DNA from: Desmonostoc vinosum HA7617-LM4
GTDB taxonomy: Bacteria; Cyanobacteriota; Cyanobacteriia; Cyanobacteriales; Nostocaceae
DNA length: 57,679 nucleotides
Assembly: GCA_019359515.1 (NCBI GenBank)
Contig: JAHHHC010000040.1
Span: 1-57,679 of the forward strand
Direction of reading: 5' to 3'
The stretch's first letter is position 1; each line of letters starts with the position of its first letter. The notes under the pieces are model-generated. The model did no database searches. It was not told the DNA's origin and was given only the letters and a program-made list of their open reading frames with translations. Made by a program: the position numbers and the translations under genes. Below are positions 1 to 9,800 of this stretch, piece after piece.

Positions 1-127
1 CTGGGGATTGGGGACTGGGGATTGGGGACTGGGGATTGGGGACTGGGGATTGGGGACTGGGGATTGGGGACTGGGGATTGGGGACTGGGGATTGGGGACT
101 GGGGATTGGGGACTGGGGATTGGGGAC
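1..127. repeat. Tandem heptamer repeat, 14-bp period
   Basis: Nine copies of a 14-bp unit made of alternating heptamers GGGGATT and GGGGACT start at the first base. Short tandem heptamer repeats between genes are well known in heterocystous cyanobacteria. The tract is open at the window edge, so its true length is unknown. The small ORFs through it (GDWGLG repeats) are artefacts of the period. Confidence 0.95.
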
Positions 128-180
128 GCGGGGATGCGGAGAAAGTTTCTCCCTCACTCCCTCACTCCCCCTACCCCCTG
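121..180. repeat. Composite hairpin repeat, copy 1
   Basis: A GACGCGGGGATGCGG stretch is followed by a hairpin core (GGAGAAA / TTTCTCC) and then CTCCCTCA-type pyrimidine repeats. The same composite recurs near 12011, 14919 and 53951, and inverted near 57447. In copies 1, 4 and 5 a heptamer tract abuts the GACGCGG side. Confidence 0.75.
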
Positions 181-189
181 CCCCCACTC

Positions 190-579
190 CTAAATCCCTT
201 CCACCTGGGCGCTGTACTCATCAGCGGTTAAGGCATCATCAATTTCACCAGGGTCGTCTACACGCACTTTGAGAAACCACCCTTCTCTGTAGGGGTCGTC
301 TGCTACTTGTTCGGGAGATTCAATTAAGGCATCATTGCGTTCTATAACCGTACCTGTAACTGGTGAATTTAGGTTCTCAACAGCTTTTACTGATTCAATT
401 GTGCCAAAGGTTTCTCCCTTAGTAATAGCATCACCAATTTCCGGCAATTCCAGAAAGACAATATCACCTAACTGGTCTACAGCGAACTCTGTAATGCCAA
501 TGGTGGCAATTTCGCCATCTATCCGTACATATTCATGAGTATCTAAATATCGGAAATCCTGGGGATATTCAAAAGACAT
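190..579 (-). CDS. gcvH: Glycine cleavage system H protein
   Basis: 129 residues, a normal length for GcvH. This is the lipoyl-carrying shuttle that moves the aminomethyl group between the P, T and L proteins during glycine breakdown; in cyanobacteria it serves photorespiratory glycine. The lipoylation loop [15 protein letters not shown] is intact, with the modified lysine at K65. The start [11 protein letters not shown] is typical of cyanobacterial GcvH. It lies on the same strand as gcvT, 350 bp downstream of it, so a gcvT-gcvH(-gcvP) order is likely, with gcvP presumably beyond the left edge. The dispersed repeat between gcvT and gcvH may weaken co-transcription. Confidence 0.97.
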   Translation of the reverse strand: MSFEYPQDFRYLDTHEYVRIDGEIATIGITEFAVDQLGDIVFLELPEIGDAITKGETFGTIESVKAVENLNSPVTGTVIERNDALIESPEQVADDPYREGWFLKVRVDDPGEIDDALTADEYSAQVEGI

Positions 580-757
580 ATCAATTTACCTTTTACATCA
601 ACAAAAATTTTATTTCAGCAGTAGTCCAAGTCATATTTGCCAATAAACCTGGTAACAAACCTGACTGTAGATTGAGTAACTCAAAACACATTATTCCATG
701 AACTACCCCTAGTTTGGGGATGAGGGGACTGAGGAACCAGGGGGAGCAAAGGAAAAA

Positions 758-926
758 TAATTACGAATTACGAATTACGCGCTTCGCAGCGGTAGCGAGT
801 CCTCGATAGCGTTAGCGATAGCGAAGCGGTAGCGAGTCATCGAGCGTCGGTACGAGCGTCAGCGTAAAGCCTACGGCATAGCTTCGCTTAGAGCGACACA
901 GGAGCGTCGCGTCATTACGAATTACA
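758..926. repeat. Dispersed GC-rich repeat cluster between gcvT and gcvH
   Basis: This fills most of the 350-bp gap. It is bounded by AATTACG-type heptamers (758-779 and about 914-926). The interior is a set of GC-rich short repeats (GCGGTAGCGAGTC occurs twice). The segment at about 860-893 (AAAGCCTACGGCATAGC core) recurs almost unchanged and inverted at about 45680-45712. No coding potential seen. Confidence 0.7.
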
Positions 927-929
927 AAT

Positions 930-2054
930 TCACCTTTTTGACCGATAGAAGGGACGTTTCACTACAACTGCTGGGTAAACTTTACCCCGAATTTCTATTT
1001 CTAGCTGCTGACTAACACTTGCTAACTCTTTGGGAACGTAAGCCAAGGCAATAGGATAACCGAGTGTAGGGGATAGAGTGCCGCTGGTAACTTCTCCCAC
1101 AACTTTGCCGCCGGATAAAACTTGATAGCCGTGACGGGCAATGTTACGTCCTGACATTTGCAAACCTACGAGTCGGCGTTGCACACCAGCAGCTTTTTGT
1201 TGTGCCAAAATTTCCCGCCCAATAAAATCGCCTTTGCTATCTAAGTGAACTAGCCACCCTAAACCAGCTTCTAAGGGTGTAGTTGTGTCATCGATATCTT
1301 GCCCATAAAGGGCCATGGCTGCTTCTAGACGCAGGGTGTCTCTCGCACCGAGTCCACAGGGAATGACACCAGCGTTACAAAGATGACGCCACAACTCTAC
1401 GCCAACATCCGGCTCTACCATTACCTCAAATCCATCTTCTCCGGTGTAACCTGTACGGGCTAGGAAGGCGGGTTTACCTAGTAGTGTTGCATTTAGATGG
1501 CCAAATGCTTTAACTGGTTGTAAGTCCTCTGGCACTAAAGGCTGGAGATATTTCAGAGCTTTGGGCCCTTGCACAGCAATTAAAATTTTTTCTGGCGAAA
1601 TATCTTGAAATTGCACCTCGTTTAAGTCGAGGTTTTGCAATAACCATGTTTTGTCTTTATCGGTTGTTGCCGCATTCACGATAATTGATGCGTGCTGTGT
1701 ACCAATGCTGTCTTCACCTTGGTAATAGATAATGATGTCGTCAATAATTCCCGCTTGCGGATTCAACAATACTGTGTATTGTGCTTGACCAGGTTGCAAA
1801 CGACTTAAATCTGAAGGTACTAAACGCTGTAGTTGGACAATCAGGTTTTTACCTTGTAAGGTAAATTTGCCCATGTGGGAAATATCGAACATCCCAGCTG
1901 TATTTCTGACAGCTTCGTGTTCGCGGCTAATGCCACTGTATTGCACTGGCATTTCCCAACCACCAAAGCTGGTAAAGCGTGCTTTAAGTTCTACACCCAG
2001 TTGATACAATAGGGTTCGCGCTAGAGAAGGGATGATTTCTTCTTGATTAGCCAC
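930..2054 (-). CDS. gcvT: Glycine cleavage system T protein (aminomethyltransferase)
   Basis: 374 residues, the usual GcvT size. It transfers the methylene group from aminomethyl-lipoyl GcvH to tetrahydrofolate, releasing ammonia. Recognisable family features are [18 protein letters not shown] near the N-terminus, the folate-fold segment [13 protein letters not shown] and [18 protein letters not shown] in the middle, and [21 protein letters not shown] near the C-terminus. The ATG start gives [20 protein letters not shown]. It is the first gene of a leftward gcv group with gcvH. A HIP1-like site and short AT-rich DNA precede it. No frameshift or missing block seen. Confidence 0.97.
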   Translation of the reverse strand: MANQEEIIPSLARTLLYQLGVELKARFTSFGGWEMPVQYSGISREHEAVRNTAGMFDISHMGKFTLQGKNLIVQLQRLVPSDLSRLQPGQAQYTVLLNPQAGIIDDIIIYYQGEDSIGTQHASIIVNAATTDKDKTWLLQNLDLNEVQFQDISPEKILIAVQGPKALKYLQPLVPEDLQPVKAFGHLNATLLGKPAFLARTGYTGEDGFEVMVEPDVGVELWRHLCNAGVIPCGLGARDTLRLEAAMALYGQDIDDTTTPLEAGLGWLVHLDSKGDFIGREILAQQKAAGVQRRLVGLQMSGRNIARHGYQVLSGGKVVGEVTSGTLSPTLGYPIALAYVPKELASVSQQLEIEIRGKVYPAVVVKRPFYRSKR

Positions 2055-2201
2055 AGGTATTTATGCGATCGCACCTCAACATCTATATATCCTACGGGAT
2101 TGAGTAGGAGATGAGGGAGAAGTAACCAATATCAATTCCCCATTCCCCAACTAAGGTTTAATAATTAATGATAGAGTGTTGAGATTTATTAAGAAAAGAT
2201 T

Positions 2202-2699
2202 ATGATGTATCGGCGACTACTAGCTAGCTTTATCTTAGCTATGGTGCTTTTTTTGTTTCCCCTATCGGCCCAAGCTGCTAGTTCTTCTAGTATCACCCGT
2301 TCTGCCGGTAGTGAAGAACTCAAAAGTAAAGATTTTTCTGGACAAAGTTTAATTGGGACAGAATTTACCAATGTCAATTTAGAGAAGGCTAACTTTAGTA
2401 ATACTGATTTACGCGGTGTCGTATTTAACGGTACTGTCCTGGAAGGAGTAAATCTGCATGGTACTGACTTTAGTAATGGTATAGCCTATCTGGTTAACTT
2501 CAAAGGTGCTGACTTGAGTGATGCAGTTTTAACGGATGCGATGATGTTGCGATCAATTTTTGATAATGTTGATGTTACAGGTGCTGATTTCACAAATGCC
2601 GTTTTAGATGGGCCGCAGGTGAAAAAACTTTGTGTGCAAGCAAGTGGTGTGAATTCTAAAACTGGTGTAAGTACTCGTGAGTCTTTAGGTTGTAACTAA
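2202..2699 (+). CDS. Exported pentapeptide-repeat protein
   Basis: 165 residues. A clear signal peptide (basic MMYRRL, hydrophobic LLASFILAMVLFLF, then AQA-A) predicts export to the thylakoid lumen or periplasm. The mature part carries pentapeptide repeats of the A(D/N)LXX type from about residue 40 to 135 (ANFSN TDLRG VVFNG and so on), which fold as a right-handed beta-helix. The C-terminus has two cysteines (KKLCVQASG, SLGCN) as in cyanobacterial lumenal pentapeptide proteins. Molecular role unknown. It is monocistronic, with a strong hairpin right after the stop and the convergent DUF760 gene beyond. Confidence 0.85.
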   Translation: MMYRRLLASFILAMVLFLFPLSAQAASSSSITRSAGSEELKSKDFSGQSLIGTEFTNVNLEKANFSNTDLRGVVFNGTVLEGVNLHGTDFSNGIAYLVNFKGADLSDAVLTDAMMLRSIFDNVDVTGADFTNAVLDGPQVKKLCVQASGVNSKTGVSTRESLGCN

Positions 2700-2707
2700 A
2701 AAGCTGA

Positions 2708-2747
2708 GATTCCCGACTTCTCTAAAAAGTCGGGAATCTTGTTGTTT
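2708..2747 (+). terminator. Rho-independent terminator
   Basis: A perfect 12-bp stem (GATTCCCGACTT / AAGTCGGGAATC) with a 7-nt loop starts 9 bases past the pentapeptide gene stop and is followed by TTGTTGTTT. The stem also ends close to the stop of the convergent DUF760 gene at 2754, so it may act in both directions. Confidence 0.85.
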
Positions 2748-2753
2748 GTAGTA

Positions 2754-3101
2754 CTATTCTTCTGTACTTTCGGATGTAGTATTTATCAGCTGTAATGATT
2801 TTTCCATTTCTAATCGTTGTTCGACATTGCGTAGGAAATAACCATCTACCATCGCAGAACCTAAAAGCTGTGCTAATTCTTCGCGGCTGGTGGTAATCAT
2901 GGACTGATATTTATCATTAGGCAAGTTACCCAACATGGCAACAATAGAACGCTGAATCAGTTGCAATACTTCAGGTGAAGATGGTTGAGAAAGCTGAGCA
3001 ACTGTTTTGGGATGCATTGATTGCACATATCGCCATAAATTATTTTTGTTAGCTGCTTCAGGTTGCAAATAATCTGAGTTGCGATGGGAAAGATTACTCA
3101 T
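2754..3101 (-). CDS. DUF760 family protein
   Basis: 115 residues, a small soluble protein of the DUF760 family, conserved in cyanobacteria and plastids with no established function. Family-like stretches are NNLWRYVQSMHPKTVAQLSQP, EVLQLIQRSIVAMLGNLP and TTSREELAQLLGSAMVDGYFLRN; a C-terminal acidic tail follows. It is predicted all-helical, with no signal peptide or membrane segment. It ends 55 bp from the pentapeptide gene, sharing the hairpin between them. Confidence 0.85.
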   Translation of the reverse strand: MSNLSHRNSDYLQPEAANKNNLWRYVQSMHPKTVAQLSQPSSPEVLQLIQRSIVAMLGNLPNDKYQSMITTSREELAQLLGSAMVDGYFLRNVEQRLEMEKSLQLINTTSESTEE

Positions 3102-3295
3102 AGCAATTACGTGAGGTTAGGCTTGACTATTAATAATGAATTTATCAGGCTATCTGTTGTAGCGTGGTCAGAATAACCGAACCTCAAAAGATGGGTTTTT
3201 GCTAACTATACCAATTCCCAAAAAGAATACGACAGATACATGGATGCGTAGGTTGAATTTTAGCAAGATCCCGTAAGGTGTATAACAAAATTCAA

Positions 3296-3757
3296 TTAAT
3301 CAGGTAAAAACTCTTGATTCAAACATTCATCCACAGTCAAAAAAGACTCTACAGGAAAAGTATCAAGGGTTAACCCAGTTTCTAAAGCCGCTAGCTGACG
3401 TGCATCCTGATAACATTCCATAAAATTTTCAGCGAAGTACTTTTTCAAGCTTGGGCTATCTTGCAAATTTTTGTTGAGTCTACGTCGATGCTCAAAGATA
3501 GTAGAAAGCCAGCTATTAGTGCGTTTTTCTAACTGATATTTGTATTTTAATAGGTACATTAACAAAACTACTAAATTGCTTTCTAAAGCTCTTTTTTCAC
3601 TTCTCCCCATGCATTCAATCTCTTCGATAAGATTTTCCAAATCAAGCTCAGAAAATCTACCTTCTTTTAATTGTTTAGCAGTTGTCTCTATCCATAAGTA
3701 AAAATCTTGGTCATAAAGATGAGAGTTTGTAGATACCGTTGGTTGAGGCGCTGTCAT
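3296..3757 (-). CDS. DUF29 family protein
   Basis: 153 residues of the DUF29 family, which is greatly expanded in filamentous cyanobacteria. The signature is complete: YDQDFYLWIETTAKQLKEG, DLENLIEEIECMGRSEKRAL, then LLMYLLKYKYQ and HRRRLNKNLQDSPSLK. It is predicted helical and cytosolic. Function not established; some members lie next to mobile elements or nucleases. It is a single gene, with AATTACG repeats between it and the giant kinase gene. Confidence 0.85.
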   Translation of the reverse strand: MTAPQPTVSTNSHLYDQDFYLWIETTAKQLKEGRFSELDLENLIEEIECMGRSEKRALESNLVVLLMYLLKYKYQLEKRTNSWLSTIFEHRRRLNKNLQDSPSLKKYFAENFMECYQDARQLAALETGLTLDTFPVESFLTVDECLNQEFLPD

Positions 3758-3781
3758 CTAATTTTTAACCTCCCAAAGTTT

Positions 3782-3807
3782 AATTACGAATTACGAATTA
3801 CGAATTA
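3782..3807. repeat. AATTACG heptamer repeat
   Basis: Three to four tandem AATTACG-type units. The same heptamer occurs at 758-779 and around 914. This is the short tandem repeat class seen between genes in heterocystous cyanobacteria. Confidence 0.8.
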
Positions 3808-3840
3808 TTTAATCCTAACCGAGAAGGCTTTTGCTGACCC

Positions 3841-6800
3841 CTACTTAGTCGGTTTGGGGGTATTGACCAAAACACTAATCATCTCAGTCAATGCCTCTGG
3901 ATCGATGGGTTTAGCTAAATGCTGCTGAAATCCAGCTTTTAAGGCTTGCTGGCGATCGCAATCTCCGGCATAAGCACTTAGAGCAATGGCTGGAACTTGT
4001 CGAACTGATTCTAGTTGCCGAATTTGCTGCATGAACATATAGCCATCCATTTCTGCCATGCCAATATCACTGACGATCACATCGGGAATAGATTTTTTAA
4101 TCGCTTGCAGTGCTTCTTTACCAGAAGCAACACTCGTGACAATTGCACCTGCTAGCTCAAGGATAAAGCTAATAATCTCTCGCGAGTCTGCATCATCATC
4201 AATCACTAAAATTTCCAAGTTACTCAGATCACTCGTTGTCATAGAAGTAGGGGTTGGTGTAGGTGATGTGCCGATCGCAAATGCCAGTGGAATCTCAACT
4301 GTAAACGTCGCTCCTTGTCCCTCCCCTGCGCTTTCAGCTGCGATCGTGCCGCCGTGTAGTTCTGTGATTTGTTTGGCGATCGCTAGTCCCAATCCCAAAC
4401 CGCCAAATTTACGAGTCGTCGCGCTGTCTTCTTGGCGGAAATGCTCAAATACATAAGGGAGAAAATCGGGATGGATGCCTTTGCCGGTGTCGCTGACTTG
4501 TAGTTGGGCATGGGTTGGGGTTTGGGTGAGTGCGATTATAATCTGTCCCCCTTGTGGTGTAAACTTGACTGCATTCGATAACAGATTCCAGACCACTTGC
4601 TGCAAGCGTCCGGCATCGCCCTTAATTTGACCAATCGATGCAATTTCCGTCTGTATTTGAATCGATTTTGCTTCCGCCGCCAGTCTTACTGTTTCTTGGG
4701 CTGCGGCAATTACTTGACTGAGGTTGACTGGGAAAGTATTGAAGCTGAGTTTGCCACGTAGAATCCGGGAGATGTCGAGCAGATCGTCGATCAATTGGGA
4801 CTGGAGTTGAGCGTTGCGCTCGATCGCAGCTAGTGCTTGTAAGCTTCTTGCGGTATCGAGTTTGCGTTGCTGCAACAGTTTTGCCCAACCAAGAATCGGA
4901 TTGAGCGGGGTTCGCAGTTCGTGGGAAATCACGGCGAGAAACTCATCTTTGATGCGGTTGGCGGTTTCGGCTTGTTCGCGGGCAACTTGTTCGCGCTGTA
5001 AGAGTTGCTCTCGTTCAACTTCGATTTGTTTGCGATCACTAATATCAATGGAAACGCCGATTAACCCAATGACGTTTCCAACTTCATCATGGTAAGGCGA
5101 TTTTATTGAAAGGAGAGTTCGTCGATGGGTAGGTGTATCTACGATTTCTTCAAAAGCCAGCGTTTGCCCCGATCTCATGACCTCCTGATCGTTTTCCATT
5201 GCTTGCTCTGCTGCTTCACGCGGTTGGTGAAAATCTCGTGAGGTGCGGCCTAAAACCTCCGATTCCGGTAGCCCGACTGCATCAAGCAAGCTGGCATTCG
5301 CCATTAGGATTCTGCCCTCTCGGTCTTTAGCATAAATTAAAGTCGGAGTTGATTCACTAATGACATTCAAAATCGCGTTCTTTTGCCGTAAGTCTGCTTC
5401 TGTTTGCCACCGCTCGATCAAGTCAGCCGCCTGACGAGCCAGCAAATCGAGAAACCGCAATTGGCGATCGCTCGGTCGATGATGGATGCGCCAATGGGTG
5501 GAAAACATCCCGAGTGGCTTGCCAGAACGAGCGATCAACGGCGTAGTCTGTGCGGACAGAATACCCGCCTCTACGTGTCGTCGCATCGAGCCTGTGGGGT
5601 CTTCGCTTTCTGGCACATCAAAATCGATGAATTCCCGCCCGCCAGTTCTGAGTGCCATGCCGCAAGAAGTGTTAGAAGTGACATCTAAACGGTGAAAATA
5701 CTCGTTTATTTCCGGCTCAAGCCCCTGCGTAGCAATCAGCACCAATTCTTGGGTTGCTGCGTCGAAAATTTGCATCGTTCCAGCATCTGCTTGCGTGAGC
5801 GCGATCGCAGTCGAGACAATTTCTTGATACAGCGTTTGAGTATCGCCTTCGCTGACTAATCGGGCGCTCAATTCCCGCAATCGTTGCATATCTTGGAGGT
5901 CTGCCGCGACAGTCGCCTCAGCGCGGGCGCGTTCGAGCCTTGGGAAGATGCGGTTCGCCAGTTCAGAAAATAATTCGATTTCATCTTCACGCCACTGACG
6001 CGGACGAGAATCTGCCACATTCAGCAGAAATTTCCATTGCCCATCGCGCAAAAATGGCACACTGATGAAGGAATAGAGGTTGAGCGCGGCGTGACTGGCG
6101 GCATCGGCTCGCGCATCTGTGCTTGTATCGTTCACAACAACAATGTTTCCAGCCCTTGCTTCTACATAAAAGGCTTCATTTAAAAATTCGGAGATGCGAT
6201 AAGTCCCAGCGACATCAAGCGCGTCTGCTCGGTGCCAAGCGTAGGGAACGATCGCATAATCTTTGGCTTCATCAATATCAACAAAGGCGCAGATGGAAAG
6301 GTTCAAGTATGCACCGATTTTTACGCCGATGGTTTGCATCATTGCATTAGCCGTAGTCAGCCGGGTGCAATCGTCCTGGATTTCGGATAAAAAGGCCAGA
6401 TTTGCCTCGCGGCGTTTACGCTGAGTGATGTCTGCAAACAGAATTGCAACATAGTTCTCGCCGGATGCTGGAATGGGGAGCGCATAGACATCAAAGATGG
6501 AGTTCATCGCAATCACATTCGCTTCAAACCGGAGCGATTCGCCTGACTTTGCTACCTGGGCGTAAAGTTCTATCCACTGCGGTTCGAGGTTGGGCACAAG
6601 TTCGAGAATTGTTTTTCCGGCTGCATTTGCTAAACCACTTTGCTGCTCAAACGCCTCATTGACCTCAATAAAGCGGTAGTCAAACGGTTTTTCATCTGTA
6701 TCAAACAAAACTTCAATCGTGCAAAAACCTTGGTCGATGGATTCAAACAGCGAGCGATATTTTTGCTCGGATTTGCAAAGAGCCAAGTTAGTGCGATCGC

Positions 6801-9800
6801 GCTCAAATACAATACTGGCAACTTGAGTACCAAACTCCGCAAGTTGATATTCCCAATCGGTGGGATTCCGTACTTCCTTAAAGCACAGCATCAGCGATCC
6901 GATCGCTACGGCATCCTTGCCAAAGACAGGGGTAGAATGACAGGCTAAAATCTCGTGAGCGATACATAATTCTCGCCAGCCTTGCGACCAGCGATCATCG
7001 TTAATAATATCATTACAGCTGATGGGTTGTCCAGAATAGACCGCTTCACCACAAGTCCCTATGCAGAGTTCGTTAATTGGCACGTCTTTGAGTCCTGCGC
7101 CAAACGAAGGTGGTAGATCTGGCGTAATCGAGCGAGAAAACCTTTGGCATTGGTCATCGCTCAACAAAAAGCAGGCACGGACGCAAGCATCTAGCTGAGA
7201 GATTGCAGTACAAATTGCCGCCAAGCACTCATCAAGTGAAGTCCCCGATGCCGTCATTTCTAGCAGTCGCTTCTGTTCGGCTGAAATCAGTTCGGCTTGT
7301 TTGCGATCGGTGATGTCAATTGCTGAACCTAGTATTTGCCTTGGTTTACCCTGCTCGTCGCGGACAAAAATCGTGTCGCGGCTAGATAGCCAAAGCCATC
7401 TCCCGCTAGAGTGTTTCATCCGATATTCGATGGTAAAAATATCATCTTCCCCTGCGGCTCGCATCCTGTCGTGATGCTGCTCAATTTGTTCGAGGTCGTC
7501 AGGATGGAACAATTGGGCAAAAATCTGCGAATCAATCGCTTGCACGTCTTTGGGCAGAACGCCCAGTAGCGGAAAAATTTGCGGGCTGACGTACACATTT
7601 CGTCGTTCATTTAAATCAAAAACGTAGAGCAGATTGGGCGCGGTTTCGTTGATTGCCTGCAAAAATTTTTCAGATTCGCGCAACTGTTGTTCTGCCTGTT
7701 TGCGGCCGGTAATTTCGGTGACAATAATTGATACGCCATCGGCAGATGGATAAACATGGTTTTCAAACCAGCGATTCCAGGGGGAGTAAAAGTACTCGAA
7801 CTGCACAGGGGTTTGTTCGGCGACAGCCCGACGCAATTTCTGACCAAACTGGCTTTCTCGTGTGTCAGGAAACACATCCCAAATGCTCTTACCCAGGAGA
7901 TTTTCTCTAGCTATGCCTGTAACTTCTGTGACGCGATCGTTAACATAGGTGTAGCGCCATTCCCGATCCAATGCTAAAAATTGGTCAGCAATCCGAGTCA
8001 GCACATTCTCCAAGCTGTCCCTAGCTACTTGCACTTGCAGCCGCAATGCTTGTTCTTGCTCAGTTGTTGCTTTTCGTAGCTGTCCAAGTTTCAAATTTGA
8101 CTCTACCCGTGCCAGTAGTTCCCGCGCTGAAAATGGCTTGGTTAAGTAATCATCTGCACCTGCTTCTAATCCTTCAATCCGCGCTTCTTCGCCTGCACGA
8201 GCTGACAAGAGAATCACCGGCATGAGTGCAGTGGTGGGGTGCGATCGCAAAACTGCCAACAGTTCAAAGCCATCCATTTCTGGCATCATCACATCCGATA
8301 GCACCAAGTCTGGTGGATTTGCTTGAATTGCCCGCAGTGCCGCCGCTCCATTGGCAACGGTTTCAACCTGAAAGCGCGAACTCAGTAAACGCTTTACGTA
8401 GTCGCGCATATCGGCGTTATCGTCGGCGAGGAGGATTTTGGATTGGGAGTTGTGACCGTTTGTTTGAGGAATATCGGAGATTAAATCTGTCTGTTCTAAC
8501 CTCAAATCTGCTTCCCCAATCCATCGCCAAGCTTCCTCAACAAACGGCGCGGCTCCCAGGGCAGTCGATTCCAGCGTCCGAATTGAGCGAATCCGCTCTG
8601 GAGGTAAATGAGCAGTTCCTAAAGGAATGGCGATCGCAAAGGTTGTACCGCGAGCAACTTGACTATTGACTCGAATTGTGCCAGTGTGCAGTTTCACCAG
8701 TTCTTGCACCAAAGCCAGCCCAATTCCTGAACCTTCATAAGTGCGCGATCGCGTCCCGTTCACCCGATGAAACCTCTCAAACAATCGCGGTAATTCGGCT
8801 TCGGGAATTCCTACACCTGTATCCGTAACACTAAATTCAACTGTATTATCAACAAGTTGTAAACCAACCGTGATTGTGCCAGCAAAGGTAAACTTGAACG
8901 CATTGGAAATCAGATTGAGAACAATTTTTTCCCACATTTCGCGATCGACATATACCAGTTCTGGCAATGATACACAGTCGATCGCCAAAGTCATTCCCGC
9001 CGATTCAATCAGCGAGCGAAACGCACTCGCCAGTTCCGCTGTATAGCTAGCTAAATCCGTTGGTTCATAGGAAGCCTGTACCCTTCCAGCTTCAATGCGC
9101 GAAAAATCTAGCAGCGTATTGACTAATTTTTGCAACCGTAACCCGTTGCGCTGTACAAGCTGTAACTGTTCTCGTTCATCGGGTTGTAAGCGTCCGTTAA
9201 GATTTGCTGAGAGTTCTTGCAAAGGACTCAGCATTAAGGTTAAGGGTGTACGAAATTCATGAGAGACATTACTAAAAAAAGCAGTTTTAGCGCGATCGAG
9301 TTCTGCTAAGGCTTCCGCCCGTCGGCGTTCTTCTTCGTAAGCTTGGGCGTTGGCAACCATTAAGGCGACTTGCCCAGCAACTTGCTCGAAAAAATCACAA
9401 TAGCGATCGTCCAATCTCCGGCGTGGACTGGCAACCGCAACTAGCACACCTGTTATTTTACTCTGTCCTGGCGCTAAAATTGGCAACACCATTGCCTCTT
9501 GCGGAGGTTCAGCCCAAGGACTTCCCGGCAATGTGCCAAACCGAGTTGCTACGGTATCAATGATCTGCGATCGCCCTGTTCGAGCCACGAGTGCGATCAA
9601 CCAAGGGTCAGTATCTGCTAGGTCAATCTCAGCCGGACAAACAGCAGGATCTAAACCAGACTCAGTGCTACCGTAGAGACGAGCCACATGACTATTTGCA
9701 TCGACTAAATAAAGCAGTGCGAACGGAATATCAGCCGGATCGGTTTTGAGAGCCTCAACCAGCGATGCGCCTGCTGACTCAGCCGTTTTCGCCGTTCCAG

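Noticed and set aside
1-127. G-rich terminal repeats resembling telomeric TTGGGG arrays at both window ends
   Set aside because: Same heptamer class occurs internally (53902, 16644) and is a known cyanobacterial intergenic repeat; the window end is better explained by assembly breaks at repeats.
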